This document shows positions 35,150 through 44,635 of a stretch of DNA of 64,000 nucleotides, piece by piece (within the stretch, counting starts at the first letter, position 1; each line of letters opens with the position of its first letter). The position numbers and the translations under genes were made by a program. Origin of the DNA: Janthinobacterium sp. (lineage in GTDB: Bacteria > Pseudomonadota > Gammaproteobacteria > Burkholderiales > Burkholderiaceae_D). The notes under the pieces are model-generated. The model was not told where the DNA came from. It ran no database searches and saw only the letters and a program-made list of their open reading frames with translations. Location: the NCBI GenBank assembly GCA_003133225.1, contig PKWL01000148.1:22802-86801 (forward strand). Reading direction: 5' to 3'.

Positions 35150-36333
35150 GCATCTTTCCCCTGCGTCGCCGTGACCATGACGCCAACGACGCCGCGGATG
35201 AAAACACCGTTGAAGGCGAGCGCAGCGTCACCTCGGTGAACAAAGGCTTGGGCATCCAGGCGAGAATCACGAATTTCGTCATTATCTGCGCCGTCATCTT
35301 GCTTGCCGTGGTCCTGCTATGGAAATACTATTCTGCTGCCTATGACAAGCGCCAGGAAGCTGGCGTGGCCACGCAGAAAGACGCCAAAAAGACGATCACT
35401 AGCAATTTGCCGCCCTTAATCGCGCCGGCCTTTCCCGACGTGCCGGCAGCGCCCGCCGCATCCGCCACAGGCGCCTCCGTGCCGCCGGCGAATGCTTCGG
35501 CCGCTGCCACGGCAGGCGCGGATGGCAAGGTGGCACTGACGCCGGCGCAACTGGTCTTGAACCGGCGCCTCGATTCGCCGCTATCGTTCAAGACCGAGGG
35601 GGCGAACGCAAGCGCCAGCCCGGCGGCAGTTGGCATGCCAGGCGCCCACGGCGACGAACGTGGACCAGCAACCTACGGCGCTGACGATCCGCTCTCCAAA
35701 ACGCTGCAAGCGGCGCGGTTTTCCGGCGCCAGGGCTTATCTGCTGCCAGATCCGAGCATGATGCTAACGCAAGGCGCCGGGATTCCGTGCATAGTGGTGC
35801 CTGCGATCGACACGACGCTGCCCGGCATCGTCACCTGCATTCAAAGCGCCGACGTGCGCGGCGCGGACGGCAAGGTTGTGCTGCTCGAACGTGGCACGAA
35901 ATGGGTAGGCCAGCAGAAATTCGGCATGGCGCAAGGCCAGCGCCGCGTCGGCATTTTGTGGGCGCGCGGCGAAACGCCAAACCATGTGCTGGTCGATGTC
36001 GATTCAGCGGGCGCCGACGCGCTCGGGCGCAGCGGCGTCGATGGCGTCATCGACAACCACTTTTGGGACCGCTTCGGCGCCGCGATCATGCTCAGCTTGA
36101 TCAGCGACGTGGGGCCGTACCTGACTGCCACCCACCAAAGTGGCGGCAACAACAATACGACCATCGCATTTCCAAGCACGGTGGCGGGTGCGCAAGGCGT
36201 GATGAGCGACGTCCTTAAAACCACGCTCGCCATTGCGCCGACGCTGACCAAAAACCAGGGCGCCGAAATCATCATTTACGTGGCACGCGACCTCGATTTC
36301 CGCGACGTCTACGAATTGCAGGAAAAAAAATGA
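35146..36333 (+). CDS. virB10: VirB10-like core complex protein
   Basis: A 395-residue TrbI/VirB10-family protein. It has a short cytoplasmic part, one transmembrane helix near 45-65 (F-V-I-I-C-A-V-I-L-L-A-V-V-L-L-W), an alanine/proline-rich spacer across the periplasm (about 85-130), and the conserved C-terminal domain with G-T-K-W-V-G-Q, R-V-G-I-L-W-A-R and I-I-I-Y-V-A-R-D-L-D-F. It links inner and outer membranes and senses ATP use by the motor ATPases. Confidence 0.94.
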   Translation: MSIFPLRRRDHDANDAADENTVEGERSVTSVNKGLGIQARITNFVIICAVILLAVVLLWKYYSAAYDKRQEAGVATQKDAKKTITSNLPPLIAPAFPDVPAAPAASATGASVPPANASAAATAGADGKVALTPAQLVLNRRLDSPLSFKTEGANASASPAAVGMPGAHGDERGPATYGADDPLSKTLQAARFSGARAYLLPDPSMMLTQGAGIPCIVVPAIDTTLPGIVTCIQSADVRGADGKVVLLERGTKWVGQQKFGMAQGQRRVGILWARGETPNHVLVDVDSAGADALGRSGVDGVIDNHFWDRFGAAIMLSLISDVGPYLTATHQSGGNNNTTIAFPSTVAGAQGVMSDVLKTTLAIAPTLTKNQGAEIIIYVARDLDFRDVYELQEKK

Positions 36334-37424
36334 AGGACGTCAACGCCCTCATGATGTTGAAACACCTTCCAAAAGAAGAGAAATCCACGCTCGCCATTCA
36401 CCTCGAGGTATTAAATCACTTCCTCGACGATTCCAGTATTACGGAAATCGTCATCAACAAGCCCGGCGTCGTCATGACCGAAGGCCGCGCCCGGCGCTGG
36501 ATGACGCATCATGTACCCGCCGTTACCTTCGACTGGTGCATGGACGCCGCCAACTTGTTGCAGAACCGCTCCAGCCAAAACATCACGGAGGGTTCGCCCC
36601 TGCTGGGCGCGCAACTGCCCGATGGCCAGCGGGTGCAGATCGTCATTCCGCCGGCGGTGCCGGCCGGCACGATATCGATCACGATTCGCCGCCCCGGCAC
36701 CGAGGTGCTGAGCCTGGATGGCATCATTGCCGGCGGCGCCTTTGCGTCCACCCGCTGCGAGCAATCGTCGCTCCTGACCGGCGAGGAACGAGCCCGCCTT
36801 GAAGCCGATCTGCCCGAGTCCGACAAGGCGCTGCTAGAACTATTTCGCGCAAAAAATTGGCGCGCGTTTTGGCATGGGTCGGTGTCGGGCAAAAAAAACA
36901 TCGTTTCATCGGGCGCCACCGGGGCCGGGAAAACGACCTTAGGCATCGCCCTGGCGGCCTTGATTCCGCCTGGCGAGCGCATCATCACGGTCGAAGATGT
37001 GCCAGAAATGCGGCTGCCGCATGAAAATCTTGTCAGCTTGTACTACTCGAAGGGCGGCAAGGGCGTCTCGAAGCTCACGCCCCGCGATCTGCTAGAAGCG
37101 GCGCTGCGCATGCGCCCCGACCGCGTGCTGCTGGCCGAATTGCGCGGCGACGAGACGTTCTTTTTCATCCAGAACGTGTTAAATAGCGGCCATCCGGGGA
37201 CCATCACGACGCTCCACTCAACCCGCGCCAAACTGGCGTTCCGGCGCCTGGCCTTGATGATCAAGGGCAGCCCGGAAGGCTCCGGCATCAACTTGGCCGA
37301 CATCATGGAGACCCTGTATGCGCTGATCGACGTGGTGGCGCAAATGGAGCGACCGCCAAGCGGCCAGCGCGTTGTGTCCGAAGTGTATTTCGACCCGGCA
37401 TTCGCCGCCAAACAACTCGGCTGA
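36330..37424 (+). CDS. virB11: VirB11-type traffic ATPase
   Basis: A 364-residue hexameric ATPase. The Walker A motif S-G-A-T-G-A-G-K-T-T begins near residue 193, the Asp box I-T-V-E-D-V-P-E is near 217, Walker B R-V-L-L-A-E-L-R-G-D-E is near 264 and the His box H-P-G-T-I-T-T-L-H-S follows near 286. It drives substrate passage and pilus assembly in turn with VirB4 and VirD4. It overlaps virB10 by 4 bp. Confidence 0.95.
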   Translation: MKDVNALMMLKHLPKEEKSTLAIHLEVLNHFLDDSSITEIVINKPGVVMTEGRARRWMTHHVPAVTFDWCMDAANLLQNRSSQNITEGSPLLGAQLPDGQRVQIVIPPAVPAGTISITIRRPGTEVLSLDGIIAGGAFASTRCEQSSLLTGEERARLEADLPESDKALLELFRAKNWRAFWHGSVSGKKNIVSSGATGAGKTTLGIALAALIPPGERIITVEDVPEMRLPHENLVSLYYSKGGKGVSKLTPRDLLEAALRMRPDRVLLAELRGDETFFFIQNVLNSGHPGTITTLHSTRAKLAFRRLALMIKGSPEGSGINLADIMETLYALIDVVAQMERPPSGQRVVSEVYFDPAFAAKQLG

Positions 37425-37437
37425 CCAGGAGAAGAAT

Positions 37438-39369
37438 GTGCTTATATCCCACGCAGACAGCGCACGAGCCAAAGTTGGCGCCATAGTCGGCCTCGTCGCG
37501 GTCGGCTTCATCGTGGCTTTTTACCTGGCCGGATATTTTTTCCTGATCAAGCTGCACAACGCCGCGCTGCCGCCCTCCATGGCCACGCCATATACGCTCG
37601 TCGCCTACTGGAGCGACTATGGAGACGAGCCTTACACGCGCCGCTGGCTGACCATCTGCCTGATCGGCGGGTGCGTGCCGGCCTTCGCCTGCGTGGCTGC
37701 CCTGCTGGCCCCCGTGCGCCGCTCTCTGCATGGCGATGCACGGTTCGCCACGCGCCGCGAGGTGGAAAAAGCGGAACTATTTGGCGAATTTGGCTTGATC
37801 TTGGGTCAATGGGGCGGCCGCTTCGTGATGCTGGGCAAGCAGATGGGCGCCATCTGCGCCGCCCCGCCGCGCAGCGGCAAGGGTGCCGGCCTGGTGCAGC
37901 CGAACGCGTTGAGCTGGTGCGCCAGCTTTGTCGTGCTCGATATTCGGAAAGAGTGCTGGCGCATCAGCGCCGGCTGGCGCGCCACATTTTCCGACACGTT
38001 CCTATTTGATCCGCTGGCCGAGGACGGCCACACGGCGCAATGGAATCCATTGTCTTATGTGCGCGACGATCCGGCTCTACGCATCAACGATTTGCAAAAG
38101 CTTGGCAACATGCTTTCTCCCGATCCGGCGGTGGGCGATCCATTCTGGCCCGCCTCGTGCCGCGATCTCTTGACCGGCTTAGGTCTTTACGTTTTGGAGA
38201 CGGCCAGCCTGCCGCGCACGATGGGAGAGATCATGCGCCAAATCATGCACGGCCAGGATGAATCGGTCAGTGAACACTGGAAAGCCGTGATCGAAGCACG
38301 CGATGCGGCAGGCAAGCCTTTATCGAACGCCTGCAAGGCAATGCTCTTCGACTTCATATCGCTTAGCCCGAACACGCAATCATCGGTGCGCAAGACCTTC
38401 ACGGCCAAACTTCAACTGTGGGCCAATCCTTTGATCGACGCGGCCACCAGCAGCGATTCCTTTGACCTTAGCGAGTTGCGCCGCCAAAAACTGTCAATCT
38501 ACGTTGGCGTCAATCCCGGCGACCTTGGGCGCTTGGGCTTGCTGCTCAATTTGTTCTTCACGCAAATGTTCGACCTGAACATGCGTGAGATGCCGGAGGA
38601 TAACTTGGAGCTCAAATACGAATTGCTGGCCTTGATGGACGAATTCACGTCGATGGGACGGATGCCGATCTTTTCCGACGCCATCGGCTCCATGGGCGGT
38701 TATGGCATCCGCCCCTTCGTGATCGTGCAAAGCCTGTCGCAACTGCGCGCGACCTACGGCCCAGACATCGCGGAAACCATCGTTACCTGCTGCGGCGGCA
38801 TGGTGGTGTACGCGCCAAAGGAACAAAAACATGCGGACGACATATCGAAGATGCTCGGCAATACGACGGTAAAGGCGAAGTCGCGCTCGCGCCAGATCAT
38901 GACCGGCAGGCCCGGCAGCGTCAACACGTCGGATGCCGCCCGGCCGCTGATGAACCCGCATGAAGTCAAGCAGATTGGCAGGAACAACGAACTCATTTTT
39001 GTCGAAGGCGCATTGCCGATTCTCTGTAAAAAAATCTGGTACTGGAAGATTCCCGTCTTTAGTCGCCGCGCCAACCTGCCCTTGCCGCACATGGAGCCTA
39101 TCGTCATCACGATGGCGCCACCCCACCTCTTGGCACCGAAATCGCAAAAGGTTGGCGTCACCAAAGACGCCAACGGCAATACCGTCACCATCACGGAGCG
39201 CGCCCTCAAGGCGGCCGACATGGACAAGCTCGATGGCCTCAGCTTGACTGATTTTGTGGCCGATTTCAGCAAGGTCGAATTGCCCAAAGGAGAAGCAATC
39301 ACGGACGACGATTTTGCAAAAGCATTTGATTCTTTTCTAAGTGCTGTCGAAACCGCAAAGGAGAATTGA
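37438..39369 (+). CDS. virD4: VirD4-type coupling protein
   Basis: A 643-residue coupling ATPase that delivers the relaxase-DNA complex to the channel. Two N-terminal membrane helices (about 15-38 and 75-95) precede the Walker A A-P-P-R-S-G-K-G-A-G near 141 and Walker B L-A-L-M-D-E-F-T-S-M-G near 399. The start is a GTG at 37438, with AGGAGAAG ahead; the longer open frame overlaps virB11 and lacks family likeness. It completes the type IV secretion set. Confidence 0.95.
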   Translation: MLISHADSARAKVGAIVGLVAVGFIVAFYLAGYFFLIKLHNAALPPSMATPYTLVAYWSDYGDEPYTRRWLTICLIGGCVPAFACVAALLAPVRRSLHGDARFATRREVEKAELFGEFGLILGQWGGRFVMLGKQMGAICAAPPRSGKGAGLVQPNALSWCASFVVLDIRKECWRISAGWRATFSDTFLFDPLAEDGHTAQWNPLSYVRDDPALRINDLQKLGNMLSPDPAVGDPFWPASCRDLLTGLGLYVLETASLPRTMGEIMRQIMHGQDESVSEHWKAVIEARDAAGKPLSNACKAMLFDFISLSPNTQSSVRKTFTAKLQLWANPLIDAATSSDSFDLSELRRQKLSIYVGVNPGDLGRLGLLLNLFFTQMFDLNMREMPEDNLELKYELLALMDEFTSMGRMPIFSDAIGSMGGYGIRPFVIVQSLSQLRATYGPDIAETIVTCCGGMVVYAPKEQKHADDISKMLGNTTVKAKSRSRQIMTGRPGSVNTSDAARPLMNPHEVKQIGRNNELIFVEGALPILCKKIWYWKIPVFSRRANLPLPHMEPIVITMAPPHLLAPKSQKVGVTKDANGNTVTITERALKAADMDKLDGLSLTDFVADFSKVELPKGEAITDDDFAKAFDSFLSAVETAKEN

Positions 39370-39370
39370 C

Positions 39371-41311
39371 ATGGATAGCGTAGATTCAGCCACTCCAGAT
39401 CCGGCCCCCGCCAAAGTTGCGAAAGCAAAGGCCAAGGCGGCAAAAAGCACGACGCTGGAGGCCGGGGTCGCCAAGCGGGCCAGGGTCAAGGCCAAAGTCA
39501 ACGCGCCGGCCAAGCCAGGCGCCGCGGTTAAGTTGGTCAAGGGCGATCCCGAAAAAGAGGCCGCCCGGGGTCTTGATGAACGGGCCGCCGCAGTCGAGCA
39601 GGCCCAGCGCGAAGGCTGGAATGCCTCCGTGAAGACGGGTTTCGATACTCCAAGCGAAAAGATGAATGCGGGTAAGAAACCCCTGGAACCCGTGAGCGCG
39701 GTTCAAAGCGCGGCACGCGTGCGTCGGCAGCGCGCGCCAGAAGCCCATGCAAAGGCGCTCGGGGTCGAAAACGCGATTGAATTGGGCCTTGAGCGCGCGC
39801 CGCCGCACGCGCTCTTGTTTGCCGAAAAAATGGACGATGCGGCCCAGGCCTGGAATGCGCACGATGCCAAGCTGCTGCGCTCGGTAATTGGCAACGCCGC
39901 ATGGATGTTGAACGCGCCGAACGGCCAAGTGACCCGAGATGAGGCCAGCAATGCCGTCACCGATGATGTGCTGGCATGGCGGGAGATCAAAAATGATGCG
40001 ACACGCCAGCGGGCCGCCCTGGCTATTTTGGAAAGCAAAAGCGCCCACTTCCAGTATGCCATCGAGCTTGAGCGGCAAGCGCCCGAGATCGCCGCAGAAC
40101 ATGGCGCGCGGGTCGGGAAGGGACGCGCGAACGCGCCAGCAAATAATGCGGAGACCCGCGCCCCCAAAGCGCGCTGGAGCAACGTCGGCTCTCAAACGCG
40201 GGCACGCAGCGCACAAGAGGCAGCCGAGGGTTTCGCCATACGCCACCCGGCGCAAGGGCTGCCCTTTGCCGTGGCAGCCGTTGACCGCTCGCAGGCCGTG
40301 CCAGACGCCGTCATGAAGCGCTTCTTGAAAGTCGAGAACGACTACTTTTTCCCCGACCGGTCACCGGCGTTCATCGATCGCGGCACCAGGCTCGCGACCC
40401 GAGGCGAAAACGGGGAAGTCATCCGGTGCCTGGTAGCCATCGCAAAGGCGCGCGGCTGGGGCCACGTCACCGTGCGCGGCAGCGAAATATTTCGCAGGGC
40501 GGCGTGGCTTGAAGCGTGCGTGGCGGGGCTCGACGTGGATGGCTACACACCATCCAAGGTGGAACTGGCCGACCTGGCGCAGCGCAAAGGCTTGTTGCCC
40601 AGTGCGCCGGAAAACAGCGTCGAGCGCGGCGGCGAAAGGCAGCGCACCCGGTCCGATCCGGCCAATTGGCAGCGGGCACAAGACGCGAATCTGGAAGGCT
40701 TGGGCGCCAACTCGAGCTTAAGCCGGGATGCTCCAGTCAGTGCGCCAGTCGGTACCCCAGTAAGTACGCCTGCGGCGCCGGCGACCCCTTTGGGGCCGCT
40801 GCCATCGGGCGCGGTGATCGGCAAGCTGCTCGAACACGGCCCGGCGCAGTACCAGAATGATCCAACGATGGAAAAAAGCTATTTCGTGAAAATGCAGACG
40901 GGCCATGGCGAAAAAACCGTGTGGGGCGTTGATCTGGCGCGCGCCGTCGCTCACGCCAGTGTTGTTATTGGTGAGACCATTTCGGTCGAAAAACAAGGCA
41001 AGTGGTGCGTTGGTTCACTTGACAAGGCGGCAGCGTTCGCGCAAGGCGAGCGCGCCGCGGTGGTTCAGCGCTATCCGGAATTGGCGCCAGCCTACGGCAC
41101 CGTGGCGGCGGCGCAAAAGTTCGCGGAACGGCATTTTCCCGGCCATGAAGAACGGTTCGTTGCCATCGGAAAGCAAATCATCGCGGCCAAGATCGCCCGT
41201 GGCGAGCATGTGGCAGCGCCCGATATCCGCGAAACGAAGGTGCAAGCCAGAAAGGAGGGCCAGGACCAGGACCGCAGCCAACAGCAGCAAGGCAATCAGG
41301 AGCGTGCGTGA
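39371..41311 (+). CDS. LPD7-domain protein, last gene of the conjugation operon
   Basis: A 646-residue protein. The first 100 residues are an alanine/lysine-rich low-complexity arm. An LPD7-type domain lies at about 310-406 (M-K-R-F-L-K-V-E-N-D-Y-F-F-P ... G-W-G-H-V-T-V-R-G-S-E-I-F-R-R). A second conserved block at about 480-560 has the Y-F-V-K-M-Q-T-G-H-G-E-K-T-V-W-G-V-D-L pattern seen in relaxase C-termini. The tail is Q-rich. It looks like the C-terminal half of a large TraI-type relaxase as a free protein. GGAGAA precedes the ATG at 39371. It may be a substrate sent with the DNA or a relaxosome helper. Confidence 0.7.
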   Translation: MDSVDSATPDPAPAKVAKAKAKAAKSTTLEAGVAKRARVKAKVNAPAKPGAAVKLVKGDPEKEAARGLDERAAAVEQAQREGWNASVKTGFDTPSEKMNAGKKPLEPVSAVQSAARVRRQRAPEAHAKALGVENAIELGLERAPPHALLFAEKMDDAAQAWNAHDAKLLRSVIGNAAWMLNAPNGQVTRDEASNAVTDDVLAWREIKNDATRQRAALAILESKSAHFQYAIELERQAPEIAAEHGARVGKGRANAPANNAETRAPKARWSNVGSQTRARSAQEAAEGFAIRHPAQGLPFAVAAVDRSQAVPDAVMKRFLKVENDYFFPDRSPAFIDRGTRLATRGENGEVIRCLVAIAKARGWGHVTVRGSEIFRRAAWLEACVAGLDVDGYTPSKVELADLAQRKGLLPSAPENSVERGGERQRTRSDPANWQRAQDANLEGLGANSSLSRDAPVSAPVGTPVSTPAAPATPLGPLPSGAVIGKLLEHGPAQYQNDPTMEKSYFVKMQTGHGEKTVWGVDLARAVAHASVVIGETISVEKQGKWCVGSLDKAAAFAQGERAAVVQRYPELAPAYGTVAAAQKFAERHFPGHEERFVAIGKQIIAAKIARGEHVAAPDIRETKVQARKEGQDQDRSQQQQGNQERA

Positions 41312-41373
41312 TGGGGCGCACTGCCGTCCACCAACCCAGTTTGTCGTTGGGTCAGCGCCCGCCCAAAAGGGTC

Positions 41374-41952
41374 TTACCCGAACGGACGCACGCCGATCAA
41401 GACCCCATGCAGCCAAAATGCGAACAAGACCCAGGCCGCGATTCCTACGCTCACCGTGAGGATAGTCGCGCTCATTTTTCCCGCCGGATATTTTGTCCCG
41501 AGTGCGCGGTCCCGCCTGCGCGCCGCCCTAAAACAGAAGGCGGCCCAGACCAGGAAGGCGCCAAAGAGGAGCATGTCCGCCAGTTTGCCGTTGGCCAGCA
41601 AATGGGCGAAGGCCCAGACCTTTACGCCAAGGATCATCGGATGATGGAGGCGGGCCTTGATGCCATTTCCGGGCACGTAGGCTGCGGCCAGGAGAATGAA
41701 GGCGATTGCCGTCAGCAGCGCCGCGGCGTCTCTCATGCCACGGGGCGGAGCCCAGACGACAACCGGTTCTTGTCGCGCCAAGCCAAAGCCCCAGATGATC
41801 AGGCCCAAGCCAATTAGCGAGGCCAGCGAATACAGGCCTTTCCATGGACCCTCACCGAAGCGCGCCCGCTGCGCGGCACGCCAATCATCGGCATAGATGC
41901 GAACGGAATGCACGCCCAAAAAAATCATCAAACCCAAAATGAGAATCGTCAT
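41374..41952 (-). CDS. NnrU-family membrane protein
   Basis: A 192-residue membrane protein with about five hydrophobic segments. It has the NnrU pattern I-F-L-G-V-H-S-V-R-I near the start, G-L-Y-S-L-A-S-L-I-G, and R-L-H-H-P-M-I-L-G-V-K-V-W-A-F-A-H-L-L-A-N-G near 102. NnrU was first linked to nitrite and nitric oxide metabolism, but its reaction is unknown. It is the first ordinary chromosomal gene to the right of the integrated element and is on the opposite strand. Confidence 0.88.
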   Translation of the reverse strand: MTILILGLMIFLGVHSVRIYADDWRAAQRARFGEGPWKGLYSLASLIGLGLIIWGFGLARQEPVVVWAPPRGMRDAAALLTAIAFILLAAAYVPGNGIKARLHHPMILGVKVWAFAHLLANGKLADMLLFGAFLVWAAFCFRAARRRDRALGTKYPAGKMSATILTVSVGIAAWVLFAFWLHGVLIGVRPFG

Positions 41953-42220
41953 CGCTGCTTGCCTTTTCGTGGAAAAAGTGTGTGGCGCATTGCATTCTAG
42001 TTGGTTTGGCGCGCCTTGCGCTAGTGGAGGATCGGCAAAGGCAACGACAAGGATATCCCCAAGCCTCGCTCTGCAAATGGACCATGGTCAAGCGCCGTGG
42101 CCAGATGGTAGTTTTTTTCCAATTTGACTTCGTCCGTTATATGATAGGCAAACGTAAGACAAGAGTAAGTAAATTCTGCTAGCTTATGTGAAGTTGTCAA
42201 ATAATTATAGGAGACTGCAA

Positions 42221-42526
42221 ATGGAAGACGATCTCGTTAAGAAGATAAAGTCGAACCCCAAGTATCAAAAACTTGTATCAACCCGCTCCGCGTACGGCTG
42301 GACCCTCTCGTGGATCATGATGGCCGTGTACTACGGCTTCATTTTGTTGATTGCGTTCGACAAGGAATTGTTGAGCGCTAAAATCGGTGCGGGCGTCATG
42401 ACCTGGGGTATGCCCATCGGGCTATTCGTGATTGTGTTCACGGTGATTATCACGGGTATCTATGTTCGGCGCGCCAACGGCGAGTTCGATGAACTGACGG
42501 CTGAAATTCGCAAGGAGGTGCTGTAA
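42221..42526 (+). CDS. DUF485 family protein (YjcH-like)
   Basis: A 101-residue protein with two transmembrane helices (about 27-45 and 58-80) and the DUF485 start [18 protein letters not shown]. It is almost always encoded next to acetate symporters, and here its stop overlaps the actP start (TAATG). AGGAGA precedes the ATG at 42221. It is thought to assist or accompany ActP. Confidence 0.9.
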   Translation: MEDDLVKKIKSNPKYQKLVSTRSAYGWTLSWIMMAVYYGFILLIAFDKELLSAKIGAGVMTWGMPIGLFVIVFTVIITGIYVRRANGEFDELTAEIRKEVL

Positions 42527-44184
42527 TGACGAATTCGAAACGCATTCTTGGATTGGCATTGTTTGCGATGGCAGGTGTTGCATTTGGGGCCGAGGATCTT
42601 GGCCAGGCGGTGAGGCAGCCAACCAACTGGACCGCGATCTCCATGTTCGCCGCCTTTGTTATTTTCACTTTGTTCATTACCAAATGGGCGGCGGCGAGGA
42701 CCAAGTCCGCGGCCGATTTCTATACCGCTGGCGGCGGCATCACGGGCTTTCAGAACGGCCTTGCGATTGCCGGCGACTATATGTCGGCCGCGTCCTTCCT
42801 CGGCATCTCGGCTGCCGTATTTCTAAACGGATATGACGGCTTGATTTACTCGATCGGCTTTCTGGTTGGCTGGCCGGTCATTACTTTCTTGATGGCAGAA
42901 CGCCTGCGTAACCTCGGCCGCTTCACTTTCGCCGACGTTGCCGCCTACCGTTTCGCGCAGACTCCGATCCGGATTTTCGCGGCATCGGGCACTCTCGTGG
43001 TGGTCGCCTTCTACCTGATCGCCCAGATGGTCGGCGCCGGTCAGCTAATCAAATTGCTGTTCGGACTGGAATACTGGATCGCGGTCGTGATCGTCGGCAG
43101 CTTGATGATGATCTATGTGTTGTTTGGCGGCATGACCGCGACCACCTGGGTGCAGATCATCAAGGCCGCCATGCTGCTGTTTGGGGCCAGCTTCATGGCT
43201 TTTGTCGTGATGCAGCAATTTCATTTCAGCCCTGAAGCGCTGTTTGCCAAGGCGGTCGAAGTCCATGAAAAGAAGGACGCCATCATGGGGCCGGGGACCT
43301 TTATCAAGGATCCGATCTCGGCCATCTCGTTCGGCATGGCCCTCATGTTCGGCACCGCCGGCTTGCCCCACATCTTGATGCGTTTCTTTACCGTCCCTAG
43401 CGCCAAAGAAGCACGCAAGTCGGTATTTTGGGCCACCACCTGGATTGCGTACTTCTACATCCTGACCTTCATCATCGGTTTTGGCGCCATTGTTTTGGTG
43501 AGCACCAACCCCGAGTTCAAGGACGCAGCGGGCAAGCTCTTGGGCGGCAATAACATGGCCGCCATTCACTTGGCAAAAGCGGTGGGCGGCAACGTCTTCC
43601 TCGGCTTTATCTCCGCCGTCGCCTTCGCCACCATATTGGCGGTGGTGGCCGGCTTGACACTGTCGGGCGCGTCCGCCGTCTCGCATGACCTGTATGCCAC
43701 CGTGTTCAAGAAGGGACAAGCGACCAGTGCCAATGAGTTGCGCGTTTCCCGCATGACGACCGTGGTGCTGGGCATCGTTGCCGTCGTCCTGGGCATCGTT
43801 TTCGAGAAGCAGAACATCGCCTTCATGGTGTCGCTGGCGTTTGCCATCGCGGCCTCGGCTAACTTTCCCGTGCTGTTCATGTCCGTGTTGTGGAAAGACT
43901 GCACCACGCGCGGCGCCACGATCGGGGGCTTCCTGGGCTTGATTACGGCGGTGGCCTTGACGGTGGTGTCGAAATCCGTGTGGGTCGACGTATTGGGTCA
44001 CAAGGCGGCGCTGTTTCCCTACACGTCGCCGGCCCTGTTCTCGATGACCGCTGGCTTTGCCGGCATCTGGCTCTTTTCCATTTTCGATACCAGCGATCGT
44101 GCCCGCCTCGACCGGGAAGGCTACGAAGCGCAGAAAGTACGTTCGGAAACGGGTATCGGTGCCTCGGGCTCTTCCGGGCACTGA
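42526..44184 (+). CDS. actP: cation/acetate symporter ActP
   Basis: A 552-residue sodium:solute symporter (SSF) that takes up acetate and similar short carboxylates. A signal-like N-terminus ([13 protein letters not shown]) and about 13 membrane helices are visible. Family motifs include [29 protein letters not shown] near 65 and [13 protein letters not shown] near 279. It is coupled to the DUF485 gene and followed by a strong terminator. Confidence 0.95.
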   Translation: MTNSKRILGLALFAMAGVAFGAEDLGQAVRQPTNWTAISMFAAFVIFTLFITKWAAARTKSAADFYTAGGGITGFQNGLAIAGDYMSAASFLGISAAVFLNGYDGLIYSIGFLVGWPVITFLMAERLRNLGRFTFADVAAYRFAQTPIRIFAASGTLVVVAFYLIAQMVGAGQLIKLLFGLEYWIAVVIVGSLMMIYVLFGGMTATTWVQIIKAAMLLFGASFMAFVVMQQFHFSPEALFAKAVEVHEKKDAIMGPGTFIKDPISAISFGMALMFGTAGLPHILMRFFTVPSAKEARKSVFWATTWIAYFYILTFIIGFGAIVLVSTNPEFKDAAGKLLGGNNMAAIHLAKAVGGNVFLGFISAVAFATILAVVAGLTLSGASAVSHDLYATVFKKGQATSANELRVSRMTTVVLGIVAVVLGIVFEKQNIAFMVSLAFAIAASANFPVLFMSVLWKDCTTRGATIGGFLGLITAVALTVVSKSVWVDVLGHKAALFPYTSPALFSMTAGFAGIWLFSIFDTSDRARLDREGYEAQKVRSETGIGASGSSGH

Positions 44185-44192
44185 CGGGTACT

Positions 44193-44291
44193 GCCGGCTG
44201 GTGGCGCCCGGGCGGGTGCCACCAGCCGGCGTTCGGCGTCAGACGGCTTGGCCCATGGCCGCGCCCCGCAAGGGATCGCGGCCGTTTTTTT
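44193..44291 (+). terminator. double hairpin and rho-independent terminator after actP
   Basis: A perfect 13-bp stem GCCGGCTGGTGGC (44193-44205) pairs with 44218-44230 but has no T-run. A second stem GGCCGCG (44257-44263) with CGCGGCC (44277-44283) is followed by seven T residues (44285-44291). Together they separate the DUF485-actP operon from the sensor operon. Confidence 0.85.
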
Positions 44292-44331
44292 AGGGCCCGC
44301 CGCCGCCGACCCCAAGCCGCGTTTGCTGGCG

Positions 44332-44364
44332 TTGACTTCATGGCCCCTTATGCTGCAATATTGC
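44332..44364 (+). promoter_or_regulatory. candidate promoter and palindrome for the sensor operon
   Basis: TTGACT (44332-44337) lies 17-18 bases ahead of GCAATATTGC, a perfect 10-bp palindrome at 44355-44364 that would overlap the -10 box. A factor bound there would block the promoter. This is a weak prediction. Confidence 0.3.
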
Positions 44365-44406
44365 TATTGCATAAGCGTCGTTTTCGGCCATACGCAAGGA
44401 GGTTTT

Positions 44407-44634
44407 ATGCTGCATCGTCCCCTCGTCGGTCAACGCCTGGTCGCCTCGTTTGCCTTGGGCTGGCTGCTGTTTAACTATCCGGTTCTCGCCTTGTTCAACG
44501 ACACCGGCACCTGGTTCGGCATTCCGCGCCTGTTTGCCTACCTGTTTGTCGTCTGGGCCGCGTTAATCGGACTGCTGGCATTTATCGTGGAACGGCCGAA
44601 TGATCCCCCTTCTTCTGCCCCCTTGAAGGATTGA
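44407..44634 (+). CDS. small membrane protein (two helices)
   Basis: A 75-residue protein with two membrane helices (about 9-30 and 40-62): L-G-W-L-L-F-N-Y-P-V-L-A-L-F and L-F-A-Y-L-F-V-V-W-A-A-L-I-G-L-L. A strong AAGGAGG ribosome-binding site precedes the ATG. Small proteins of this kind occur just before symporter-kinase hybrids in many proteobacteria, much as DUF485 proteins precede ActP, so it may be the accessory subunit of the symporter half of the next protein. Confidence 0.75.
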   Translation: MLHRPLVGQRLVASFALGWLLFNYPVLALFNDTGTWFGIPRLFAYLFVVWAALIGLLAFIVERPNDPPSSAPLKD

Positions 44635-44635
44635 C

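Larger units (their letters stand above)
18760..41345. mobile_element. integrated conjugative element (plasmid- or ICE-like), approximate bounds
   Basis: A block of about 22.5 kb between the tRNA and the NnrU-like gene. It carries a broken integrase, a toxin-antitoxin pair, an IS element, relaxase, MobC and oriT, KorA-ParA-KorB, a full VirB2-11/VirD4 system with EexN, and an LPD7 protein. The flanks are ordinary chromosome. I could not find a repeat of the tRNA 3' end at the right side, so the right boundary is only set by the end of the last element gene (41311) and the start of NnrU (41374). There is no replication initiator and no intact integrase, so autonomous excision looks unlikely. 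Confidence 0.75.

Noticed and set aside
43045..44181. 378-codon open frame on the minus strand inside actP
   Set aside because: It lies wholly opposite ActP, which has full family motifs; the translation is rich in H, G, R and D as expected for an antisense shadow of GC-rich DNA.
44193..44230. First hairpin after actP as a terminator on its own
   Set aside because: A perfect stem but no T-run; the real terminator is the second stem ending at 44291.
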